Below, in pieces: positions 24,901 through 39,900 of a stretch of 64,000 nucleotides of DNA. The position numbers and the translations under genes were made by a program. How positions within the stretch are numbered: the stretch's first letter is position 1; every line of letters begins with the position of its first letter. The stretch is from NCBI GenBank assembly GCA_903813345.2, contig CAIIXF020000009.1, positions 5,762,030-5,826,029 on the forward strand. The letters are read 5' to 3'. The notes beneath the pieces were generated by a model. It was not told the origin of the DNA. It made no database searches and was given only the letters and a program-made list of their open reading frames with translations. Source of the DNA: Owenia fusiformis. Lineage: Eukaryota > Annelida > Polychaeta > Sabellida > Oweniidae.

Positions 24901-27900
24901 AGCATTCTTTTAAGAATAGTGTCTCCCTTCAGAAAAATATAAACAAAGCTGAAAATGTAAATTACCCATACTTTATGGGTTACACTTAATTAACACATTT
25001 TTACTAACCATGCTTAGCCCATAACATCTCCTTATGTTAAATTATGAGTATATCATTTTTATATCATGTAGGTTTTAACCTTAACTATTAGTTATGGGTA
25101 ACACTATGGGTAAAATTATGGGTTATGGATATATAAACCATAAATGACCTAATGAATTACCATTATTATGGATAACACAATGGGTAATACCCATAACATT
25201 TTTCCTAAGGGTATGACAGAGGAGTTAAGGAAGAGCCTTTAACCATACAATCATTTTCTTTCAGTGGAAGAATATCAGGAGCCAGAACATCAGAATACTT
25301 ACTGGAAAAGTCTCGTATTGTGACGCAGGCCAATGATGAGAGAAATTACCACGTTTTCTACGAGATGTTAGCTGGCTTGAACAAATCTGACCGAGAGAAA
25401 TACGGATTACTATCTGCCGATAAATATTTTTACTTACAACAGGTGCAACAATAATTTTGTATGCATTTTATTTTCATGATTACCGTACACCTCGCAAAAA
25501 ACACAAAAATTAGATACACTTGAAATATGAGTGTAATGCAATACCTTCAAGCACACATATCAGTTTATTTCTGCCTTCAATTTATTTCAGTATTGATTTG
25601 AAATAGGCTAACCCTTATATTTTTTAAAAGAAGGTTTGTGTCCAAGCCTTAGGCCTGCATTTCCCTTTTTTGCTTAAAAGAACTTAGATTAATGCACAAG
25701 GTGTGTTGTCGAAGATGAGTGTAGTTATAGATAAATAAAAACGTGCTTAACATTCTATTTCTTCATTTTAGTCTAATTTTTAATGATCTGTTTCATTCAG
25801 GGCGGCAATTGCACAATCGGAAGCAAAAGCGACAAAAATGACTTCCAACGTGTTATCGCTGCACTGGAGGTCCTCAACTTCTCATTGGATGAACAAGATA
25901 CGATATTCAAGATCCTCGCATCAGTGTTGCATCTTGGGAATGTTTATTTTAAGCGGGCACAAGTCAACAATCACGATACTGTTGAAATTGGCAGCTTGAC
26001 TGAGCTGCAATGGGTTTCACATTTGTTACAGCTAGATGAACAAGGTTTGGCGGAAGCTGTCACCATGAAAGTAACGGTATGTCAGTTCACGGTTTTTGCG
26101 GCTAACTTTGTAGATCTATGACTCTTTTGATTTGTTTAACAATAAAGTTTTTTTCTTTATTTGATTTACTTCATATTTACTTGTTTCTTTGTTTGTTTGT
26201 GTGTTTGTTTGTCTGTGATTAGCTATGTAACAATTATATTACATTGCTTATTGATAAACAAACCTTTCTATTCAGTATTGAAATCATCAAAAGTAAGAAT
26301 TACAGAGGCCTACAGTATGAAAAGGGTGGGCTTGCAATTTGATAATGAAAATTTTCATAATTTATAAGTTGGCCTTTGTTGTAGACATTTAAATTCAGCT
26401 TTGAGAATATTATTCTTGATGATTTTGAATGACTCTTGAGTAGTCATCGATATACTCGAATATCTTTTCCATGTTAGATTGATTTATAGCATTTATATTA
26501 CAATAGATGTCATCATTGGATAGAACTACTCAGTAACAATATTCTTTTTAAAATTTTCTTTTTTCTTTTTACACAGGAGGCGCGACAAGAAAGAATGCTC
26601 ACTCCACTATCCATAGACCAAGCACTGGATGCAAGGTATGTACAGTTCCACAGTCCACCTTCATTGTTGTAGGGTCAATTGAAACACATGTTGTGTGTAG
26701 GTTTTCATTATTGGCCATGAGTCCTTTATATTATACTATCCATAGATCAAGCACTGGATGCAAGGTATGTACAGTCCACGCCCATTGTGGTATGGTCAAT
26801 TGAAACACATGTTGGGTATAGGTTTTCATTATAGACCACGAGTCCTTTATATTATACTATCCATAGACCAAGCACTGGATGCAAGGTATGTACAGTTCCA
26901 CAGTCCACCTTCATTGTTGTAGGGTCAATTGAAACACATGTTGGGCATAGGTTTTCATTATAGGCCACGAGTCCTTTATATTATACTATCCATAGACCAA
27001 GCACTGAATGCAAGGTATGTACAGATCCAAAGCCATTGTTGTTGGGTAAACTGCAACACAGGTTGTGTGTAGGTTTTCATTATTGGCCATGAGTCCTTTA
27101 TGTTATACTATCCATAGATCAAGCACTGGATGCAAGGTATGTACAGTTCCACAGTCCACCTTCATTGTTGTAGGGTCAATTGAAACACATGTTGGGCATA
27201 GGTTTTCATTATTGGCCATGAGTCCTTTATATTATACTATCCATAGATCAAGCACTGGATGCAAGGTATGTACAGTTCCACAGTCCACCTTCATTGTTGT
27301 AGGGTCAATTGAAACACATGTTGGGTGTAGGTTTTCATTATAGGCCAGGAGTCCTTTATATTATACTATCCATAGATCAAGCACTGGATGCAAGGTATGT
27401 ACAGTTCCAAACCCATTGTTGTTGGGTCAACTGCAACACAGGTTGTGTGTAGGTCTTCATTTTAGGCCATGGGTCCTTTATACTTGTATTATACTTACAA
27501 TAGTGGGCCTGATGCAATAGATGACTGAGATGTTTTTATGTCATCACCACACATGGTGATATATTGTTATAGTCTCCACACCACACATGGTGACATATTG
27601 TTATAGTCTCCACACCACACATGGTGACATATTGTTATAGTCTCCACACCACACATGGTGACATATTGTTATAGTCTCCACTAGAGGTGTCAAGTATTAA
27701 CCGGTTAACCGGTTAACCGCCGATAATGCCTTGACCGGTCTGTGTTTTTATGGGCAGTTAGTTGACCGTGTATAATTCTGTGATTTCCCGCGCTTATTTT
27801 GCATGCTTATCCGTTTGGTTTTATGGTGTCAGTTTCACGTAAGCTACTCATACATGTCATAAGTCCTATAACTCCTTACAAACATCCAATCAGCAACTTT

Positions 27901-30900
27901 AATCCCTGCCATATTGCTTTCCCGCGCTTACTTTGCATTTTAATCTGTTTGTTTTTCAAGCGTCAGTTTCATGTGAGCTACTCATACATGTGATAGGTCC
28001 GATAATTCCTTACAAACATCCAATCAGCAACTTTAATCCCTGCCACATTGCTTTCCCGCGCTTACTTACATAGAAAAGAGTAAAGCTTGACGAACGTAAA
28101 AAATAAACGCCGATATATCATTTTTTACAATTTGTTTTAACTTTCAAGATCGAAAATGAAGATTTCATTTGAAATTATCAGTTCAAATTTCCCGCCGGTT
28201 AACCGACTTTAACCGGTAAAAACCCCCGGTTAACCGGTTAATGCTCAAGCGGTTAATTGACACCACTAGTCTCCACACCACACATGGTGACATATTGTTA
28301 TAGTCTCCACACCACACATGGTGACATATTATTATAGTCTCCACACCACACATGGTGACATATTGTTATAGTCTCCACACCACACATGGTGACATATTGT
28401 TATAGTCTCCACTTTTTTCTTGGTCATTGGTGTTCTGCAGTTTGTGTTTGGCAGTTGATGTTCGGCATCTGTAAAAAATGGCAGGAGGTGACATTTGTGA
28501 TAAATAAAAATACACACATATTTCCCTGCACAAGAATATGACATCCTTAAGATAGAGGTTATTATTATTTGGAGGGATGGAATAAGAATTTTATTCTGAG
28601 GAAAAATATGATATTGGCCAAGAAAAATAACACATGGCACACCATTTTATGAAACTTTGGCTTGTAGATGGCCCCATTTGAAAATGGCCACCATTTTTTC
28701 AAGTGTTATTTTAAGTATTTTACTGTAACTCAAAAAGGAATAGAAAGATTTTGTTCATATTTGATATGTGAATACTCATAAGCATGACACACTGTCTTAT
28801 AAAACTTTGGCTAGTTGGTAACCATTTTAGGAAATTGCCACCATTTACATGCCTGTGTGTGGTTTTGTTGAAATTTTATATGTGCCTTCTTAGAAGCATA
28901 TAACAATTTCTCCTGACAATTTGGTTAGTGAGCAACCATTTTGAAAATTGTAGCCATTTTTATGGGTGTTATTTTACAATTTTTACTGTAACTGAAAAAG
29001 TGGTAGAAGGATTTTATAAAAATGGCAGCCATGGCTGTTCGATGAGATTTGCTTCACTTTGGCATGGCTGTTATTTACTTTATTTTGAAGTTTTGTATGT
29101 TACCACCCAATGATTATTCCTCATTTATTTCCCAGGGAAAACATGTTATTATGGAATAAATAGAGGATATTCTATGAATTTTGAGGGATATCATTTTTAT
29201 CCTTGAGTGGATATTGTTCATCTTCCCAGATTGAAGATATATATTTTTCACCTTGATATTGAAATGTCAGAAACTCATCAAGAAATGTTACATCAACATG
29301 TTTGGTTTTATACAAAGTGATCGCATGAAAAACATTTGAATCATTTTAACAAGCACACAATGCTTGGAACTTTATTCAATCAGTTATAGTTCGATCAGGC
29401 AAGTCTGTCATTTGTCAAACCATTTTGGGCCCTAAATTAACAACCAATGAAAGAATAGTATCAGTTGGATATGATAGGATATCACGTCATATCAGTTCGG
29501 ATAAAAGATGTTCTCCACTAAGATGTATTCCTCTTTATGAAAGACCTTAGTATAACATTTAACATTTTATTGCTGTATCGTTAGTGATAAAAATCACTTA
29601 TTTTTCTTTTGATCCAAAAAATCCTGTTGAGGGTTCATAATATATCAGTTACGAAGAACATATAAACAAGATTGAAAAAATGTTAAACTATGAATGTGGT
29701 TTTTATGTCGCCACCAAAAAGTGATATTGTTATGGTCTCCGTTTTTTTATGGCATTGGTGGTAGGCGATCAGCAGTTGGCGTCTGTAACAAATTCTTACA
29801 ACTTCCAATAATTTAACAAATACTGTATAGACTGACTTCAACTGTTTTCAAAATCATCTACATGTTTTCAGAAGTTCAAATCTGACTTTATATTAGATCT
29901 GACCTTCAATGACCTTTTCAAGGTCAAAAAATGTCAAAAAGGTCTTTTTATCGCACTTTGAAAAAGTGCTATATTGCCGTCGTCTTGTGCTGTTGGGCGG
30001 GCGGGCGTGCGGGCGGGCGGGCGTGCGGGCGGGCGGGCGGGCGGGACATAAACCAAATCTTGTCATCAAATTTCCAGGATAACTGCTTACCTGTTCAACT
30101 TGAAATTTTTACACATGCAAGAGCAGACTAGTACCAAGATCTGATTAGGTTAAGGGCATGCTGGGTAAACTACGTGGCGGCCATTTTGAATTTTTCAACA
30201 AATCTTGTCATCAAAATTCCAGGAAAACCACTTATCCGTTCAACTTGAAATTTTTACAGATGCAAGAGCAGACTATTGCCAAGATCTGATTAGGTTTTGG
30301 GTATGCTGGCTGAATTACATGGTGGCCATTTTGAATTTTTCAATTTGGCGGCCATTTTGAATTTTTCAACTTGCTCCAAATTGACCAAATTTTTTTTTTA
30401 AAAACATCTACAAGTTCTCAGAAGTTCAAATCTGACCTTAGATTTCAGATTTGACCTTTCATTCACCTTCAGTGACCTTGAAAATGTCAAAAAAGTTGAT
30501 TTTCTAAATTGATATTTTGGATTTAAATTTAGGTCAGCTTAATTACAAAACACCTACTGAGGTCTGAAAAAATTAAATTTTCAAGGTCGAAGGGTATCAA
30601 ATTAGGTCACAAACGATGTTATCTAAATTTTCCCAAAGTTCCAGACTACAAATAAATTCTTGTCATCAAAATTGCAGGAAAACCGCTAACCTTGTCAACT
30701 TGAAATGTTTACAGATGCAAGAGCAGACTAGTGCCAAGGTCTGATTAGGTTTTGGCCATGCTGGGTAAATTGCATGGTGGCCAGTTTGCTCTTCAAAGTG
30801 CGATATTTATCACTGTGTGTCTTGTTTCAACTTGTTTCAAATTGATCAATTTTATTTTTCAAAATCATCTACAAGTTCTCAACATTTCAAATCTGACTAT

Positions 30901-33900
30901 AGATTTGACCTTCAATGACATTCTCAAGGTCAAAATAGATTTTACCTTTAATGACCTCCTCAAGGTCAAAAAGGTCTTTTTATCTTGCTTCAACTAGGTG
31001 GTGACATTTTGACATGTTAATGCCTTGTTATAACATATAATTCATGATATAACTTTTCATTCACTAAGACCCACTCAGTCTGCACACCTATGGAGCCTTT
31101 ACATAAGAATAATCTATCAAACATGTTAACAGAACACGGAGAATACTGAGGATTTAAGACATTGTTGAGTTTTTTCTGAGTCAATCCCACTGGGTACATA
31201 TGATCTATCAAACATGTTAATAGAACACGGAGAATACTGAGGATTTAAGACATTGTTGAGTTTTTTATGAGTCAATCCCACAGGGTACATTGAACCTTAC
31301 GGTTCACAAAAGCTGTATTAATGGAACCAGTTAGAAGACTGCACTTCATTCTTTGAAAGCATCCTCTCAGAGTCTTACAATATCAAACCATTCAACCATT
31401 GAAATACCTTGATTGATTGAGATGTTCAATATCCCATAGTCAGTCATCATCAGTCTGGCGCTGTCATGATCTGTCTTTGAAAAGATGAGGACATATCCCA
31501 TAATTCATAAATGACCCATCTCTATGTAAACCCCTAACTCCAAGAGGTTTGCAGGTTCAACTATGAATTATGGGGTATTCCCCCTCTTGTAAGAGATTAG
31601 GAGCAAATCACATAATCAGTGACACTTCAAAGCACCATATGGTCTCAAAATAATGTTTTATCTCCCTTACGTGTATGATCAACATGTATGGAATAATGAG
31701 TTTTTTTATTATATGAAAAACATTATTTTTGATGCAATGATTTTTTCTTTTCTGACAAAGCATAATTTTATATAAAAGTACTACTCGTATCGCAACCCCA
31801 TATAGGAAACGGGCATGCAATAAAAACATTAGATTTCATATTATAAAGTTCATAGAGACTGGAATGTAATGATGAAAGAGATCATGGGTTTTTCAACAAA
31901 AAAAACTAATTTATTCTAGTCTGACTGGGCTGAGAATGAAAATCAACTAGCTTATCAGACATGCATTTTATCATATATGGGAAAAGTAAATCTGACATTT
32001 CATGGTCTTTGACAACATTGATACAGATTATTCCTGTTTATTTTGTGTAGATGAATTCAGATGATGTTTGTGTATGATAATATCTGTTCATGTAATTAAT
32101 TCCAAAATGGAAGAAATTGGTATTAGAGTGGCACTTCTGAATTTTTATGTTCCTTGTACTCCTGTGAAGGTCTCTTGAAAGGCAATGTTGCACTGTATTG
32201 GCTTTTGTTTCTATTTGCAAATGAACTACTTGTATTTACATTTCAAAGCCAAATGTCCTCTCCAGTTTGATACAAACAGAAAATATCTCAATCAACATGC
32301 ACTCATTGTGTAGAATGTCCACATTTTGAAAAGAATGGTATGGTCGTTCACATAACTTGATACTGACCAGTGATTTTATTGAGATTTCTATAGATTTGCA
32401 GTTGTTGTTTATTATAAGGCTTATTAATGCCTAAGTCACATTTGATCTACAGCAACCATATGGCAGTCGTAGCTTCTCAAAATTGAGAGAAATATGCAGC
32501 ATAAAATATAGGGATAAGCAGTACAATGTCGATTTTCTATATTAATTTTGTTAAGCTACGGTCGCCGTTTGCCTGCCATAGAGCAAATGTGATTGAGGCT
32601 TAACTAACAGGTCTTTGCTAGTTAATATCTTTTAATAATGTCACTTCATATGTAATACTATCCTTTGCCACTTTTTATTGCACTTTGAAAAAGTGCTATA
32701 TTGCCGTCGTCTTGTTGGATAAATTCATCCGTCTGAAATATTATGAAAATCATGTTTAATCCATACTATATATGAGATATTCAACACTTTGAATCTCAAA
32801 TTACTTTTTCTAAAGATAATATGAATCAATGGAATCATTGGTATTGGTATTGAGATATGTTAGGAGTAGTTGGTAGATCACTTGTAAATGTTGTTGCTTA
32901 CAACATAGTAGCCCAGACAGAATTGTTCAAGGGTCACATTTTCTTTAATAACTTTTTTATTTTCAGTATTATCAAAATCCAATTACAAGAAAGAAAAAGT
33001 GACCCTTGAACAATTCTGTCCGGGCTACTATATCTATGATATTATAGAATAATGTACACAAATAATTCAGTGTAAAGTAATTTCTCACTTTATTTAGTAT
33101 ACCATGAAACCTAATTCTGATATTGGATGTAATTAATTAATTAATCAGAAAATTAGATGATGACACATGTCAGGTGACATATTTACTTTTTATCCTCTTG
33201 GTACCAATGTAATAGGAATTTATTTGATGCTATTAGGAAAATATACAATACTGTATGTTTGTGTTCACAGTCAATAACTTGAATACTGGCTGATGGAATT
33301 GCTTCATTTTTTCGTCAAAAAACACCTACTCCCCAGAGAAGCAGATTCATTCTATTGATTGCTAATCAATTTTTTGGTTTCATCTTTCAGAATAATTCAT
33401 AAGTTTTTTAAATTGAATATGTGGGTTGTGTTGGTTATCCAGGTTTAACAATAATAGATAAAATATTATTTCATAACAATAAATATATAAATTGTGAAGT
33501 GAGAAATGATGAAAGTTACTATCACAAAGTGCATACAGATTACAAGTATTCTGGGCAATAACTCAAAAACCATTTGCCGAATGTTGTTTTTTATGCATAT
33601 GCCATATGTACGTCAAGTTCTGCTCAAATACCCACAGAGCTATTATTTCTACTTGCTTGTTGATACATCTCTGTTGAGAACACCTTTTCATGGTTTTATA
33701 ACTATTGCTCTTCAAGTGTTATGGAGCATACCTTTTAGAGTACATATACAGAAAATTTACCTAAAATGAATATTGATGAATTTCTATTTTCTAAGGGGAG
33801 GCATCAAAAGTTTGATGTCAGATCAAAAACTAAATAAATCTAGTTCTGAGTTTTACCCCCCCCCCCCCCCTTTCCCCAAATAAATTATATACCACAAAAG

Positions 33901-36900
33901 TTGATCGCGGACTTCCCATTTGAGAATTTGAAAAATCATTTCTAAAAATGATCTAATTGTCATCAATTCCTAGTTAATTTGCAGCTTTTAACAACTATTG
34001 ATAGAATACTAAGTAGTATCTATTGGAATGATCTTGACAAAGAAAAGATCAGGTAAAATTCCAAGGCATTCTGAGTCGAAATTGCCGAAAATTGAAATGT
34101 TGAAATTTGTTGGATAGAAAACTTAAATGGCTTTAAACCCCCTCCCCCTTACTAGATTTATTAGTTTTTGATTCAACATCGATCTTTTGATGCCTCCCCT
34201 AATTGCACTGGACACTCTTCTAATTCGTTCAATATATAAGGGTTTGGCTGGATATTGAGAGTATATAGACCCAATAACCATTTCTACTGCAGATTCTGCT
34301 GAGCTTATTGCTTGTAATAGATGACTTAAAATTAATCTGCTTACAACAACTGGCAGGAATAAAATAGGATGAAAAATAGGATGTTTTTAATATACTGATT
34401 GATAGTAGCATACATGGATTAATGTAATCCTGACGTTTTTTATTTCAACAGTTATGACATAATACAGATACAGCCAATAGACAATTGTGATAAATAGTCA
34501 CAGGACTTACACAAGAATATTTTATCTGATAAATATAGCAGATAGAAACAATGGTAATTGAAATCAAAAAGTGGATGCGATGATATATATCATAGATGAT
34601 ATTATTTGTTGTTGGTAGGGAACAGTTCTTTGAATACAAAATGCTAGTGAACATTTGAGGAGCACATTTATACATCACAGGAATTTTATGGACAATTATT
34701 TTGCAATATAATCCATTTTATATCATTTGTTACTTTACCAGGACAAACAAAGATCATATTGGTGTGACAATCACACTTTTCTCTCATATTCCTTGTTAAC
34801 TTGATTGCGAAACACAATTCAGTAGAAGCAACAGTGACAGAAGGTACAGCAAAAACGTTGTGATTGTTACTAACATGAAGATGTGGAGGATTTGGTCGCT
34901 AGTTTATTTTGAATTATACATTTGGTGTTTTACATCAGGAAATACACTGAACTCGAAGGGTTATGATATACTTTTACATGATCATTTACTGAAAGATTAC
35001 CTTGTGACATCACGACCCGCTGCTAGCGAACATGATTTGATCAATGTAACCACTGATATTGCTTTAAATCAAATCCGAGAACTGAATGAACCTAAACGGT
35101 TCCTCCAAACAGTTGTATGGTTCAGATTCTACTGGACAGATTTTCGACTCCAGTGGGAGCCACAGGATTATGGCAATCTCACGGAAATCAGATTCATGAA
35201 ATCTGAAATTTGGGTTCCCGATATTATGTTGTATAACAATGCAGATGAGCATAGGTCATCGATACAGCTTTACAGCGATGTGCTGATTACATCCTATCAT
35301 ACTGGATACACAATCTGGCTGGTGCCTGGTGTAGTTAAAACATCATGCCAAATTGATATGACTTTTTACCCATTTGATACCCAGCAATGTGAAATCCAAA
35401 TTGGGTCATGGAGCTACCATGGTTTCCAACTCGATTTACACCTGAAAAACCCCACTGGAGATAAATACAACTTTCTTGAGCATGGAGAGTGGGACTTTGT
35501 AGCTTTCCCGGCCAAGAGAAACGTTATATATTATGGATGTTGCCCCGAGCCTTATGTTGATGCAACATTTACAGCAATACTGAGGCGCAAATCAATGTTT
35601 TACATTTACAATCTGATTCTTCCGTGTACACTGGTGTTGGTCGTTAGTATGTCTGGATTTCTGCTCCCTATTGAGTCGGGAGAGCGGGCACAGCTTTCTG
35701 TAATGCTTCTCTTGTCGATGATTGTCCTTCAGTTGAGCATTGCATCTGACATTCCTTCACAGTCTGATGTCATACCCATTGTAAGCCAGTTCCTTGGGAC
35801 GATCACATTCATCATGTGCTGCAGCGTTATCCTTAGCATAGGAAGCATTGCCTTACATTTTAAAGGCATCCATGGTAAAGAGGTCCCAGAAGTTGTTCAG
35901 AAGATTGTCATACAGTATATGGGACGATTTGTTGGTATCAAATTCAAAAGCCATCATGATTTCATCATAGAGAATGATACACGTCATTGTCGTTGTAAAA
36001 ACAACAATTTCAATCTTGAAGAAAGGAATTTGGATGATACTGGCAAACGTGACTCTGAGAGACGCCATTTTGATATAGAAATCATTGAATCAAATGAAAA
36101 CAGTACAGCAACACGTGTTTTCAAAAAGGAATTAAAAGACATTTACAAGATGATTGATCACATGAACAAGGACAGACAAGCTAAAGAGAATGAACAGAGA
36201 GATCTGGAAAAATGTCGCAATGATTGGGCTAAAGTTGCTGTGGTCATTGATCGGTATATGTTGTTAGCTGAGTTTGTTGGAGCCCTTACTGCATCTTTAC
36301 TCATTTTCCTAAACCAGGATAGAAACTATTATTTGGATTAGGATGACAGTTCCTTCAAATAAATGGCTCCTACAAATATAAGAGAGCATTGAGGAACAAA
36401 GAAACAATGTTGGCCCAAACAGTGAACAGTGACTAGTTTGACAGGTCCCTCAAATGAACACTGATAGATAAAGAAAGAATTTGAACAGTGACTCACTGTG
36501 ACTGGGAGGCAGTTCCCTCAAAGGAACACAGATTTCAGAGTCACTTTGATAAGTAAAGGAGGAATACGCGGCCCCAATCATTGAACAGTCTACTCGAACA
36601 AAGCCTGGTCAACATGTCTGTACATGAGTTATTCACTGGGTTGGCTTACATGTAGACAAAGAGAAAATCATAAACAATTGACATAAACTGAAATAATATG
36701 AAGATGGAGGGCACAAATCAATTCATGTAGCCCATATTTATCTGACCATTGAATAATAGATTTATACCATGACGTTGTGTTTTTCAAATTACTGTTGATA
36801 AGATTCAACTGTAATTTGTATTTTAAACACCTAACATTTTCAATCTCTTTGTCACCAAACATTGTACATATCATGGGATTAAAGAAATTTCTTGATTTAT

Positions 36901-39900
36901 GGTGCAATATATGACTGAAAGTTCTATTCTGCTTATTGTTAAAAGACCAAAATTTGGCAATGGCCAAAATGAAATCTGGGGTCATGTATTTGACATAAAT
37001 CATAGAAGGTCTTTGTTACCTTTTGTTGCCTTTTGTTAGAGGTCTTTGTTACGATTATAATATGATAAACAACTATTTGCATTCATGAAATATAGCAGTC
37101 ATACATACTTGATTATAGACCAGTAAATCAATTGTTCTAGTTATTGTGATGTCGGTATCATGTTAGAATGTGTGTTATGTCATGATTACAAAACTTAAGT
37201 GACTTTGTTCATTTGTATATATTAATAACAGTGGACCATAAGTCTGTAACCAGTAATTGTTTTTAAGTTATGGACATATAATTGTGAATTAATGCACATA
37301 TCAATTGTATTTTTTTTGACCACAGCACATTTGGAGTGGGTAGTTGATAATTCAGGCCTACACGAAAAAGGTCCAAGTCAATTATCCAGATTACTCATTT
37401 TACTCTAACTAATCATTGATTACATTTTTTCAGATCAGATATCACTGTGTTTTTCGCTATAGATCTATTTTTTTTACCCACTTCACTCAATTTATTATTT
37501 TAATGCAAATTTTTATAGTCACCTTTTTCTACCCTTGGTATACTGATACCAAGCTACTGATAATGGACCAGGTGGATGCCATGGCCTGATCAAGGCAATA
37601 GCTGCATATACCAAGGATCCTATTTGTGACTAGCAATTGGAGTTCAGTGCTTGTTTTTTGTTGTTGTTTATTTTGTTCTTTTTATGTCAACATCAGAGTT
37701 TTAGGCATTTGTAACAATGCTTATATTTCGGCATCAAGTGACATTTTATCATGTTCATGTCTTGTGTCTCTACAGGTAATGTGATGTGTAGCCTATTGTA
37801 CATTTTTATTTTATTTTTATGAGCTAACATCGTAGCCTACGTCATTTCATTGTTATTTAGACACGCAACATTATTAAGTTATATATTAACAGAAGTACCA
37901 TGTGAAGAGTGAATCTAATTTTGCCCATTTCTGTTACATCAGTATTGCTCTCTCCATGACATGCATGATTATTTCCATCGATGTTGGCATTTGTATGTGC
38001 TCCTTATATAGGTTTCCTTCCTTAAAATAGATAGACCCATTTATAGAACTAATCTTCGTGTACATAGTGGAAAATATTCTTTCAACGCTGATGATAGATT
38101 AACTGCAAATTGGATCACGATGAGTTTTATTACACATTCACTTCACAATTTGTTCTTTCGGGATTGTAATAATTACTATAAAATTGTAATAATTGTTGTA
38201 ATTAAATAATTGATTGTAATGATTATTATAAACATTTGTAATAATTGTTGTAATTAAATAATTGATTGTAATGATTATTATAAACATTTGTAATAATTGT
38301 TGTAATTAAATAATTGATTGTAATGATTATTATAAACATTTGTAATAATTGTTGTAATTAAATAATTGATTGTAATGATTATTATAAACATTTGTAATAC
38401 TTGTTGTAATTAAATAATTGATTGTAATGATTATTATAAACATTTGTAATAAATACATTATTGTCTCATTTTGACATGTTGTAGTTGTGTAACTGTCATT
38501 AACAATATAATTCTCACACTTGCGGCTATAATTGATATCCATGGCAACCATTATTTGCTACACATATCACTGTACTTGATTAGTAAAAAGTCAGTCTCTC
38601 TTAAGAACATCATTAATAAGTTAAAGATTTAGATAAATACCTGAATCTATCATATTTAAATTATTTTGTTCAAACCATTTAAATGCAGTTTTTAGCTTCC
38701 GGTTTTTTAATCCCATATACTGTACTTATGCTGTATATATGGTATGACAAATGTTTAAAGAGTGAGATCGTGTTTTGAGTTTTTCTTGGGCCTTTCTTGG
38801 ATGTCAACATTCTCATAGCAAATGTGTTAAGATTGACCATAGTCAATTTAGGTGTTTCCTAGTGATCCAAGTTGCTGAGAAAACTAGAGTCGACATGATT
38901 ATGAAATATTGAGCCAGGAGTTAATGAAATAACATGTATTTTGATGTCTTTATTTCTGAAAAAAAATGAAAAAAATCATTTGAATACACTTCCAAAACAG
39001 TCCATTGATGTCTTAACTAACACTGAGATCTACCAGGTTAGATCATATTTTTGCTATATTCCTCCGTATGCATTGCTCCAAAACCCAGAACCTTCTTTCT
39101 TTTTACTGGGAAGGAGGTATGGATTCTGGACACCTGCTTTAAGGAGGATGTCTTTAAATAAACAGCTACATTTCTCCTTAATTAACTTACACCTACATCA
39201 TATTTTCCTCTGCAAACATCTAAAATTAGTTAAATGTTTGCTATTGCGGCTTAAAGTTTATCAAGTCACGATAATGGGCACTGGAGCCAACACGATTACA
39301 CGAGACCCACAATGCATCAATATCATGACTCTACAACTATTTACAGCGCAACTCGAGTTTTTATTGGATGGTTTTTCAATGCTGGATGGTGGGAAAACTT
39401 TCCATCTCTTATTTTTGTTTCATTCTTTGCGTTAGTATTTTATTGGAATTATATTAATGTGCATATATACCAAGTTCTCAATTTTCAACCTTTCATCTTG
39501 TTTTCCTTTGAATATATCTATCAGGATGTATCATTTTTATGTTGAGTTGCAAACAACTTAATGTTCATGTTTAATTCTCTGTTTAATGTTTTTCATTATA
39601 ATTTAATGCATATCTGTGTATTATTTCTTGGTACAGCACCATTAGGTTCAGTGGCATTAAGTGCAGCAGCATTTGATGCAATCCAATTTCATAAAATGGC
39701 CCAGGTGGCTTAGAATTGAGTTACTTTGCCCTGAACAACCACATATTGTTGATTCTAATGACATCTAGATATTGAAGCGATCTGTTTCATCTTTTATTAT
39801 TTCAATAAAACAAAAATATTTTTACAAAAGTAGTAATGACATCATAATAGGTTTAGCTTATAGCGCCATGAAAGTCGAACATTGAAATGGACACGGCTTA

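Noticed and set aside
27065-27343. 92-codon + frame with internal repeat
   Set aside because: It is the exon 8 donor array read in another frame.
38941-39545. Possible mitochondrial insert (a phrase vaguely like cytochrome oxidase) or gene
   Set aside because: Only a few residues could be aligned by eye and composition is that of the intron; not supportable.
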